DNA from: Rhodothermales bacterium
Lineage (GTDB): Bacteria; Bacteroidota; Rhodothermia; Rhodothermales; Bin80
Direction: 5' to 3'
NCBI GenBank assembly: GCA_951812585.1
Contig: OX638318.1
Span: 2,416,380-2,480,379 of the forward strand
Length of the DNA: 64,000 nucleotides
Part shown: positions 27,416 to 34,327 of the stretch, in pieces
How positions within the stretch are numbered: the stretch's first letter is position 1
Layout: every line of letters begins with the position of its first letter
Program-made: the position numbers and the translations under genes
Notes under the pieces: generated by a model
Database searches by the model: none
What the model saw: only the letters and a program-made list of their open reading frames with translations
Told to the model about the DNA's origin: nothing

Positions 27416-28225
27416 ATGGCACTGCCTTTTCGCCCCTACAAGCGCTTTGGGCAGCATTTCCTGATTGATTCGAATTGCGCAGCTAAAATTGTCGCAGCGC
27501 TATCGGCTCCCGCGCAATCGCCTGTGGTAGAGATTGGTCCCGGTACAGGAGCACTCACAGGCTTGTTGCTGCAAAGATTTGCCGACGTGACGGCTGTGGA
27601 GATTGACAAACGTGCGGCGGCCTACCTGGTGCGCCTGCATCCGCGGCTGAACCTGCTCTGCGCGGATGTCCTGGAGCTGGATTGGACCGCACTGGCGAAG
27701 GCAAGGGGAAGCGGGCTGTTTGTCATCGGCAACCTGCCATACAACCTGACCAGTCCTATACTCTTCGCGCTCTTGCGGGCGCGCCATGTGCTCCGGCAGG
27801 CTGTCGTGATGATGCAGCGAGAAGTCGCGGCGCGCGTGGTGGCGCAGCCGGGCAGCAAGACCTATGGCATCCCTAGCGTGCTCACGCAGCTGTATGCGTC
27901 GACTTCGCTGCTGTTTAAGGTTTCGCGGAATGTCTTTGTACCCAGACCAGATGTTGAAAGTGCGGTCGTCCGGCTGGATTTCGACCGACCGGACCCGGAA
28001 GATGTGGATACTATATTGCTGCAATCGATTGTTCGCGCCGCCTTTGGTCAGCGGCGCAAGATGCTGCGCAACAGCCTGCACCGGTGGACCCAGGAGCAGG
28101 GTATCCTACTGCCTGTGCATTGGGCCAGCGCACGTGCGGAAGATTTGGCGCCGTCGGCCTTCGTGGCGCTCTGTCGCCATATTCAGGCCGGGGCAGAAGG
28201 CCCGACCACACATGTACGCCAGTGA
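27416..28225 (+). CDS. rsmA: 16S rRNA (adenine1518-N6/adenine1519-N6)-dimethyltransferase
   Basis: RsmA/KsgA dimethylates two adjacent adenines in the 3' hairpin of 16S rRNA late in small-subunit assembly, using SAM. Diagnostic motifs are KRFGQHFLID at the N-terminus, the SAM loop VVEIGPGTGALTG (about 39-51) and the catalytic GNLPYNLTSPI (about 104-114). The C-terminal helical domain is complete, and 269 residues is the normal length. The next gene, mgtE, starts 12 bp downstream, so the pair is probably an operon. Confidence 0.97.
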   Translation: MALPFRPYKRFGQHFLIDSNCAAKIVAALSAPAQSPVVEIGPGTGALTGLLLQRFADVTAVEIDKRAAAYLVRLHPRLNLLCADVLELDWTALAKARGSGLFVIGNLPYNLTSPILFALLRARHVLRQAVVMMQREVAARVVAQPGSKTYGIPSVLTQLYASTSLLFKVSRNVFVPRPDVESAVVRLDFDRPDPEDVDTILLQSIVRAAFGQRRKMLRNSLHRWTQEQGILLPVHWASARAEDLAPSAFVALCRHIQAGAEGPTTHVRQ

Positions 28226-28237
28226 ATTCCATGTGCC

Positions 28238-29644
28238 ATGAGTGATCATCATTCGGCAGCGCTGCCCGTAGCGATTGAAGGTGCTTTTCTTGAGGCGCTG
28301 ATGAGCCTATTGGATGCCGACGACCTAGCGGCAGCCATGGCGCATGTGTCGGGACTGCACCATGCCGACCTGGCACGCGTCATCAGCAACCTGCCGCGCG
28401 CGGATGCAGAGGTGCTCTTTGTAGGGCTGCCTGCGCCGCTGGCGGCCTCGGTGCTCGCCGAACTGGACGATGCGCTGTGTGAAGACCTGCTGGAAGGCGT
28501 GGGGCCGGATCGCCTTACGCGCCTGCTCAACGTGCTGGACTCGGACGATGCGGCCGATGTGATGGCCCGGGTGCCGAAACGGATGGTGCCCCTGGTGCTG
28601 CCACAACTCGAGGACGCCGAAGCGGTGGAAGGCCTGCTCGAGTACGACGAGGAGACGGCCGGCGGCATCATGGCGAAGGAAATGGTCGCCGTGCCGCCAA
28701 CCTGGACTGTGGCGCAAGCCACCGAAGAGGTGCGGCGCAACAGGGAAACCGTGGAAGAGCTGTATGTGATCTTCGTGGTAGACGATGCCCGGCACCTGCA
28801 AGGGTTTGTATCCATCAAGCAGCTGTTGCTCTCGCCCGCAGATGCGCGTATTGGTGATGTGATGAATCCGGGCGTCCGCTTTGTGACGACAGACATCGAC
28901 CAGGAGCAGGTCGCAGCCATCATGAGGCGCTATGACCTTATCTCGCTGGCCGTGGTGGACGACGCGCACCGCCTGGTGGGCCGTGTCACCATCGACGACG
29001 CCGTGGATGTGATCATTGAGGAGGCAGAAGAGGACTACCAGCGGCTCAGCGGCATCACGGGAGACGAAGAGCCGACCGACACCGTCGGACGCATTACCCG
29101 TGGTCGCCTTCCATGGCTGATGCTTGGCATGGTAGGTGCGGCCATTGCAGGTAGCGTCATCGGCTACTTTGAGGGTTCGATTCAGCAGGTTTCTATACTG
29201 GCGGCTTTCATTCCCGTGGTGATGGCGATGGCGGGCAATGCAGGCATTCAAAGTTCGGCAATCATAGTGCAGGCACTGGCATCGGATAACGTATGGTCGT
29301 CCAGCATCCTGCGTCGCCTGGGCAGAGAGGTTGTGGTCGCAACCATCAATGGGGTGGCCTTGGCGCTTGTGCTCGGGGCCATCGTCGTGGCCGTGTTTGC
29401 GATGGATCTCTTCCCGTGGACGGAGGAGGCGCAACCCCTGCGCTTGGCGTTCACCGCGGGTCTGTCCCTCTTTGTGGTGATACTTTTGGCTGCAGCAATC
29501 GGTACGATGATTCCGCTGCTGCTGGACCGTTGCGGGATCGATCCGGCCCTGGCTACAGGCCCATTCATCACCACCAGCAACGACATCATCGGGCTGCTGG
29601 TGTTTTTTTTACTGGCGTCGACGTTGTACTTGCCCTATGTATAG
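28238..29644 (+). CDS. mgtE: Magnesium transporter MgtE
   Basis: A 468-residue homodimeric Mg2+ channel. The N-terminal superhelical domain (about 10-130) has the ADVMARVPK-like repeats. Two CBS domains (about 138-260) include FVSIKQLLLSPADARIGDVMNP and RLVGRVTIDDAVDVI. The five-helix membrane domain (about 285-468) has PVVMAMAGNAGIQSSAI, which contains the family's conserved pore segment, and ITTSNDIIGLLVFF near the end. All parts are present and the length is standard. It follows rsmA closely. Regulation is probably by cytosolic Mg2+ binding between the N and CBS domains, as known for the family. Confidence 0.96.
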   Translation: MSDHHSAALPVAIEGAFLEALMSLLDADDLAAAMAHVSGLHHADLARVISNLPRADAEVLFVGLPAPLAASVLAELDDALCEDLLEGVGPDRLTRLLNVLDSDDAADVMARVPKRMVPLVLPQLEDAEAVEGLLEYDEETAGGIMAKEMVAVPPTWTVAQATEEVRRNRETVEELYVIFVVDDARHLQGFVSIKQLLLSPADARIGDVMNPGVRFVTTDIDQEQVAAIMRRYDLISLAVVDDAHRLVGRVTIDDAVDVIIEEAEEDYQRLSGITGDEEPTDTVGRITRGRLPWLMLGMVGAAIAGSVIGYFEGSIQQVSILAAFIPVVMAMAGNAGIQSSAIIVQALASDNVWSSSILRRLGREVVVATINGVALALVLGAIVVAVFAMDLFPWTEEAQPLRLAFTAGLSLFVVILLAAAIGTMIPLLLDRCGIDPALATGPFITTSNDIIGLLVFFLLASTLYLPYV

Positions 29645-29721
29645 GACGCCTCGAGATCTTATCGTTAGGGCTTGCCCCGACCCGCGGCTGGCCGCATCCC
29701 GCGCGTCCTGGCACAGTTACT

Positions 29722-29767
29722 GCATGATCGCCACCCTTGTCGCGATCATGCTGCGTAAAAGTTACGC
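29722..29767. terminator. Hairpins between convergent mgtE and ccmE
   Basis: GCATGATCGC (29722-29731) and GCGATCATGC (29742-29751) form a perfect 10-bp stem. A second small hairpin, GCGTAA-AAG-TTACGC, follows at 29753-29767. They lie between two convergent genes, where a bidirectional terminator is expected. No T-tract is present, so it may instead act as a 3'-end stabiliser or protein site. The rest of the 225-bp gap shows nothing else. Confidence 0.45.
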
Positions 29768-29869
29768 GCGCCCAACTGGGCAGATGGGTGGCGCTGCGTG
29801 CCTGGCGGGCCGCAGCACGCGACCACAGTGGACAGCTGCGCTGCGGCGAGCCCTCGCAGACGCTAGCGA

Positions 29870-30268
29870 CTAGGGCTGGCTGGGTTCAGCCGCTTGCAAG
29901 GCCCGCTCGTCATTGTACTTCGAGGGACACTTCATCAGGATGTGCTCCGCCACAAAGACATCGTCCTCAAGATGTCCTTCCACGACCAGCTTTTCGGCGT
30001 CCTCAAAGCTGGCAGGCTTCGTGTTCGCGTAGCGCACGAGGCGAATGGCACCCAGGTCGTCCTCCATAAAGAAGGAGAAGAGGTTTTCCACAGGGTCGTA
30101 GTGGGCCTGGTCTTTCAGCACCCAAGTACCAACGACATGCGCGCGTGCCCCCGATGCTTCCGCTTCGGCGAAGTCCATATAGGCTCCTACCTGTTTCCCA
30201 AAGCTGAACAGTAGCAGGGAAGAGAAGCCCGCTATCGCTATGAGTCCGATGATGGTTTTCAGTTTCAT
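29870..30268 (-). CDS. ccmE: Cytochrome c maturation protein CcmE, CXXXY type
   Basis: The periplasmic haem chaperone of cytochrome c maturation System I. It has 132 residues, with one N-terminal membrane anchor (about 5-24) and an OB-fold (about 38-112; VVEGHLEDDVFVAEHILMKC). The haem-binding position, His in the classical HxxxY motif, is Cys114 here, giving C114PSKY118. This CXXXY variant is a known natural type, described for sulfate reducers and archaea with a reduced Ccm set. It is the last gene of the ccmB-C-D-E block. Confidence 0.93.
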   Translation of the reverse strand: MKLKTIIGLIAIAGFSSLLLFSFGKQVGAYMDFAEAEASGARAHVVGTWVLKDQAHYDPVENLFSFFMEDDLGAIRLVRYANTKPASFEDAEKLVVEGHLEDDVFVAEHILMKCPSKYNDERALQAAEPSQP

Positions 30269-30272
30269 GGCA

Positions 30273-30479
30273 TCAGGAGTTGTCTGTTCCGCCTTGCCCC
30301 GACTTCGCTATGGCCGATTCCAGGCGGGTCAGCTTGCGATCCAAAGCGAAGACATAGGCAACAAAGCCCGCCCAGATGATCAGCACCACGGCCAGGACCA
30401 CAAAAAGCTTGTCTTGGGACAGCATGACCTGATCCAATGTTTCCTGGACCAGCGCACCAGTAGTCAATGCAAGCACCAT
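30273..30479 (-). CDS. ccmD: CcmD-like small membrane protein
   Basis: 68 residues with one transmembrane helix (KLFVVLAVVLIIWAGFVAYV) followed by a charged KLTRLES helix. CcmD is the small accessory subunit that helps release holo-CcmE from the CcmABC complex. Its identity rests on size, topology and position between ccmC and ccmE, since CcmD sequences are poorly conserved. ATG 30479 was chosen, 2 bp after the ccmC stop; the frame can be extended upstream but would overlap ccmC. Confidence 0.75.
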   Translation of the reverse strand: MVLALTTGALVQETLDQVMLSQDKLFVVLAVVLIIWAGFVAYVFALDRKLTRLESAIAKSGQGGTDNS

Positions 30480-30480
30480 A

Positions 30481-31206
30481 TTACATCTCTGGTTGGGTTC
30501 GGCTGGCCCACCGTGCTGCAAGACGCGCGGCGCGCACCCGCTGGTGGTACAACAGCCAACCTATGCCGATGAATCCAATCACGGCGGGATAGAATACGAG
30601 GCGCATCACAGGATGCGTGATTTCGCTGAAGGCAGGATTGCCTTCAGCGCCTGGGTGCAGGCTCTCCATCTGGCGAGGCAGCACGTAGAGCAAAAACGGC
30701 ACGGTGGCAAAAGCGAACACGTTGTAAACAGCCGAGATGCGTGCGCGTTTCACGGGATCATCCAGCGCACTTCGGAGTGCGAAGTAGGCCGCGTAGATGA
30801 GTACCTGCACCAGGGCCATCGATTGCTTGGGATCGAAGTTCCACCAGATGTTTGTGCCCTCGTACCAGGTGTAGTGCGCCCAGAAGCTGCCGGTAGCCAG
30901 TCCAAGCAGGCCAAAAACGACCGCTGCCTGCGCAGCGGCGCGCGCCCGGATATCGCGCAGGGGGCTGCCCGTCTGCAGGCAGCGCAGCGAATGCCAGGCG
31001 GACAGTGCCGTGAGCGCCATCATGGTGAACCACATCGGCACATGGAAATAGAGGTTCCGCGCCGTGTGTTCCAGAATGCTGATGCGCGGGATATTGACCG
31101 CATACCCGCCAAAGGAAAACCCGGCAAGCAGCACAGCCGTCATCCAGAGGACGATCACCAACCGGATGCGTGCATAGTGAACTTCTGCAAAGGAATGTTG
31201 CATCAT
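30481..31206 (-). CDS. ccmC: Haem exporter/cytochrome c maturation protein CcmC
   Basis: A 241-residue membrane protein with six helices and the haem-handling tryptophan-rich segment in the form TNIWWNFDPKQS (about 118-129), plus conserved His residues in NLYFHVPMWF and SEITHPVMR. CcmC presents haem to CcmE. It is translated head-to-tail with ccmD and ccmE on the - strand. CcsA/ResC-type proteins are relatives, but the size and the neighbours favour CcmC. Confidence 0.9.
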   Translation of the reverse strand: MMQHSFAEVHYARIRLVIVLWMTAVLLAGFSFGGYAVNIPRISILEHTARNLYFHVPMWFTMMALTALSAWHSLRCLQTGSPLRDIRARAAAQAAVVFGLLGLATGSFWAHYTWYEGTNIWWNFDPKQSMALVQVLIYAAYFALRSALDDPVKRARISAVYNVFAFATVPFLLYVLPRQMESLHPGAEGNPAFSEITHPVMRLVFYPAVIGFIGIGWLLYHQRVRAARLAARWASRTQPEM

Positions 31207-31525
31207 GCGTGCCCGCGAAGTGTTGTGTTCATGGCAATAAGTTTGGCTGGTGCTGCGCCGCGGTCACGCTCACATGGCGGTATGTGAAGGGGCGGGACAC
31301 CAGGCCCTATAGCGGTCTGCATTGGCTTTTGCAGCAAGTCCACTGTCTTTTGCAAGTTCAAGGCGCGCCCGTGCGCGCGCATAGCGCGCATAGCAGGCGG
31401 CGCATATCCCCATCCCCAGAGAGGGGTAACGAACACGCTCCGAACACAGGGATAGATATAGGTTATGGGGATCAACTTCTCTTGCACATCAACGGCTACG
31501 GTCCTGTGGTATGGTATATGATTCC
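31207..31525. other. Intergenic region between ccmB and ccmC
   Basis: An unusual 319-bp break inside the ccm block. It contains an inverted octamer, ATCCCCAT at 31406-31413 and ATGGGGAT at 31465-31472, and a short GCGCGCATA tandem repeat near 31376. A 94-codon frame (31203-31487, -) fills most of it, but it has no family resemblance and overlaps the ccmC start. A promoter for ccmCDE is likely here, though none is clear. Confidence 0.45.
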
Positions 31526-32221
31526 TTAATCAAGCCACACGTAGTCGAAAAGCAAGACGGAGGCGGCGATCACGACGCCGGCAAAGCCCGTCATGGCAAG
31601 CAGCGCACTGGCCGCCGCGGTCCAGGCTCCGGCTGCATTGCCTGCAAAGCTCAGGTGTGTGGCTTCCACGGCGGCCAATAGCAGCGGCATCAGGAGCGGA
31701 AAAAGCAGCATGGGCAACAGGGGGCCGCTGCGCGCCGTGCGGGCGATGATGGCGGCAAGAAGCGTGGTCGTCCCCGATAGCCCCACCGTGCCTAGTATCA
31801 GCGTTGCAGCCAACAGGCCTACATGCAGTACTTCTACGCTAAGCAGTACCAAAAAAGCCGTCACCAGCACGATGTTGACTGCGAAGACTGTAACAAGACT
31901 GAACGCCAGCTTGCCCGCATACACCATGCTTCCCGCCGTGTTCAGGCGAAGGAGCAGCGCAGTGCCCCAGTCTTCTTCAGCCACAAAGGCGCGTCCCAGC
32001 CCCAACCCGGCTGCAAACAGGATGACAATCCACAACAGCCCGGCCTGTACACGTGCGTCCGCACGGTCGGCTCCCGCTGCCAGCACAACCACCAGCAGGG
32101 CGCTGAGCACAAAGACCAGCAGGGCGTTAAGCACATAGCGGCTTCGCAGCTCAAGCCGCAGATCCTTGCACAGCACGGCCCAGGCACCGCGGAGCCAGTG
32201 CTTCATCACCGGAGGCTTCAT
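31526..32221 (-). CDS. ccmB: Haem exporter protein CcmB
   Basis: A 231-residue membrane component of the CcmAB ABC complex, which drives release of holo-CcmE. It has six hydrophobic segments; FVAEEDWGTALLLRL and GLSGTTTLLAAIIAR are typical CcmB elements. A cytosolic N-terminus AWAVLCKDLRLELRSRY precedes TM1. An alternative start five codons in (32206) is possible. It follows murB by 7 bp on the - strand. The ATPase partner ccmA is not in the window. Confidence 0.9.
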   Translation of the reverse strand: MKPPVMKHWLRGAWAVLCKDLRLELRSRYVLNALLVFVLSALLVVVLAAGADRADARVQAGLLWIVILFAAGLGLGRAFVAEEDWGTALLLRLNTAGSMVYAGKLAFSLVTVFAVNIVLVTAFLVLLSVEVLHVGLLAATLILGTVGLSGTTTLLAAIIARTARSGPLLPMLLFPLLMPLLLAAVEATHLSFAGNAAGAWTAAASALLAMTGFAGVVIAASVLLFDYVWLD

Positions 32222-32228
32222 GGGCGGA

Positions 32229-33284
32229 TCAGACCTGACGACTCCGCATCCTGGCTAGCTCCTCGGCTGTAACGAGGCCAGGAGGACGCGGCAAAAATAC
32301 CGGCTTGGCCGGGTTTGGGGGTGCGAAATCGCCAACAAAGTCGATCTCGGTTTCCAGCGCGTATCCCGTGCGATCATGCACGACCGCCTGCACGTAGGCA
32401 ATCAGCGCCTGCAAATCGGCCGCACGGCCGCCGCCGGTGTTGACCATGATGTTGGCATGGCGGTGCGTGATCACCATGCCGCCAATGCTGGCACCCTTAA
32501 GGCCGCACTCGTCGATGAGGCGTCCCGCGCCGATGCCGTGAATCTTCTTAAAGATGGATCCCACGCTAGGCTCCGAGTCCAGCGGAGGATGCCGCAGCGC
32601 CCGCCACTCAAGGTTGGCTTTCATGATCTCGCGCATGCGCTCAGGATGGCCCGGACTGAGTTGAAATGTAGCCGACAGCACGATATCGTCGCAGTCGTGC
32701 AGAATCGAGTAATCGTATCCAAAATCAAAGTACGCAGCGCCGACGGTTTGCAGCCGGCCTGACTCGGTCAGTACGTCTGCGGACAGGAGCACTTCCTCGA
32801 TGAACATCGTGCGCTCCCGCTTGGGCGGTGGCGCCAGAAAATGCAGGTTCTGCCAGAGTGCGCCCCCAACGGTGGAAGGAATGCCGACGTAGTGCTCCAG
32901 GCCGGAGAGCCCATGGTCGACTGCGAGCAGGATCACGTCCGGATACATAATGGCCCCGCTGGCGGCGCGGATGCGATAATTCGCGCGGTCGATGTCGATC
33001 TGCGTCGCAGCGTTGCGAATCACCAGCCCGCGGAATCCCCGGTCTCCAACGACCACATTGGCGCCGCAGCCCAACAGAAAATGAGGCACCTCCATGTTGC
33101 GCGCGGTGCGGATGGCATGCGCCAACTCATCCGCGGTGCAGGCTTCATAGAAGAGGTCTGCAGATCCGCCGACCTTGAGCGTGGTGAACGGGGCAAGCGG
33201 CACGTCGCACTGCACACGGCCACTGCCGAGTGCTGCTTCAAGTCTGTATGCAAGGCTTCTACGGACACGCATGGCGCGAATCAA
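32229..33284 (-). CDS. murB: UDP-N-acetylmuramate dehydrogenase
   Basis: The FAD-dependent reductase that forms UDP-MurNAc for peptidoglycan. The FAD fold shows APFTTLKVGGSADLF, LLGCGANVVVGDRGFRGLVI and GLSGLEHYVGIPSTVGGALWQN. The C-terminal catalytic part has PSVGSIFKKI with the proton-donor Ser, GRLIDECGLKG and THRHANIMVNTG. The 351 residues are slightly longer than usual owing to a C-terminal extension. The start is either MIRAMRV at 33284 or the internal MRV. It heads the murB-ccmB segment and diverges from the SPFH gene. Confidence 0.95.
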   Translation of the reverse strand: MIRAMRVRRSLAYRLEAALGSGRVQCDVPLAPFTTLKVGGSADLFYEACTADELAHAIRTARNMEVPHFLLGCGANVVVGDRGFRGLVIRNAATQIDIDRANYRIRAASGAIMYPDVILLAVDHGLSGLEHYVGIPSTVGGALWQNLHFLAPPPKRERTMFIEEVLLSADVLTESGRLQTVGAAYFDFGYDYSILHDCDDIVLSATFQLSPGHPERMREIMKANLEWRALRHPPLDSEPSVGSIFKKIHGIGAGRLIDECGLKGASIGGMVITHRHANIMVNTGGGRAADLQALIAYVQAVVHDRTGYALETEIDFVGDFAPPNPAKPVFLPRPPGLVTAEELARMRSRQV

Positions 33285-33352
33285 ATGGCGGTGCCAGGCT
33301 TACAACAGGCTGTCGGTCATACTTACCTACCATATCCACTGTGGAAAGCATT

Positions 33353-34186
33353 ATGAACAAACGTTACCCCAACATTGCACGCTTGGCCACAAGATCAGCG
33401 ATCGGCATCGGTGCCTTCCTGGTTTTGTGTGCGATGGCGGCTGGTTGCATGACCACTACCATTACTTCTGGCGAAGCAGGTGTGCGATACAGCCCCTTCG
33501 GCGGCACGGACCTGGACAGAATCTATGGCGAAGGCCTCAATTTACACGCTCCCTGGGTAGATGTCATAAAGTACGATGTGCGCGTACAGGAGCATCTGGA
33601 AAGCAACGAAGCACTGTCTTCCAACGGATTGTCCATCGGCTCCGATGTTTCCATCCGGTGGCGTCCGGATGGTGAGACCTTGCCCAGATTGCATCAGACG
33701 TACGGCGTTGATTACTACCGCAAGCTCATACAGCCAGAGCTGCGTGCTTCGGTCCGGGAAGTCATTGGCCAGTTTACACCCGAAGAGTTGTACTCGACCA
33801 AGCGAACGCAGCTGCAGGACAGCATCTTTTCCCGGGTGGGTCGCAGCGTTGAGGATGATTTTGTGGTGATCGAAGCCATCCTGATACGCGATGTGCGGCT
33901 ACCCGAGCAGATCAAGGTTGCCATTGAGGAGAAGCTGAAGGAAGAGCAGGAAGCCGAGCGCTACGAATTCACGATACAAAAGGAGCACCTGGAAGCGGAG
34001 CGCAAGCGCATTGAAGCAGAAGGCGAAGCGGCCTACCAGCAGATCATTACGGCCAGCCTAACCTCGCAGTTTCTGCGTTTCAAGGGGATTGAGGCTACGC
34101 AGCAGCTTGCAAATTCTCCAAACAGCAAGACCGTGATCGTTGGCAGCGGCCAAGATGGGCTGCCGTTGATCCTCGGCGGCCAGTAG
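33353..34186 (+). CDS. SPFH/Band 7 (prohibitin-like) lipoprotein
   Basis: About 277 residues. The N-terminus MNKRYPN is followed by a hydrophobic segment ending AMAAGC, a lipobox-like site. A Band 7 domain (about 35-190) has EAGVRYSPFGG, GLNLHAPWVDVIKYDVR, and ELRASVREVIGQFTPEELYS. A Glu/Lys/Arg-rich coiled coil (about 195-245) precedes ATQQLANSPNSKTVIVGSG, the typical prohibitin-like end. Such proteins oligomerise as membrane scaffolds. ATG 33353 was chosen; the longer frame overlaps murB. No NfeD partner is beside it, unlike many SPFH genes. Confidence 0.88.
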   Translation: MNKRYPNIARLATRSAIGIGAFLVLCAMAAGCMTTTITSGEAGVRYSPFGGTDLDRIYGEGLNLHAPWVDVIKYDVRVQEHLESNEALSSNGLSIGSDVSIRWRPDGETLPRLHQTYGVDYYRKLIQPELRASVREVIGQFTPEELYSTKRTQLQDSIFSRVGRSVEDDFVVIEAILIRDVRLPEQIKVAIEEKLKEEQEAERYEFTIQKEHLEAERKRIEAEGEAAYQQIITASLTSQFLRFKGIEATQQLANSPNSKTVIVGSGQDGLPLILGGQ

Positions 34187-34327
34187 GCTGCGGTCCATCC
34201 GCGCGCCGGTGCACCTGTGGGCCAAGGACGGGTGCAGCCGGCAATAAGGCCCATGGATGCGATGGCAGCGCAGCGCGTCGCTGAGCCCTTCGGTAGCCTG
34301 GGGACCTTAGAAACAATCTGGACGACC

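Noticed and set aside
29637-29873. 78-codon frame after mgtE
   Set aside because: Covers the hairpin region between convergent genes and shows no protein-like features.
31376-31394. GCGCGCATA tandem repeat as a possible CRISPR or phase-variable tract
   Set aside because: Only two copies of 9 bp, no spacers and not within a coding region; too short to be meaningful.
31203-31487. 94-codon frame on the - strand between ccmB and ccmC
   Set aside because: No signal peptide, membrane segment or family motif, high Pro/Arg content typical of GC-rich shadow frames, and it overlaps the ccmC start. Kept only as a comment on the gap.
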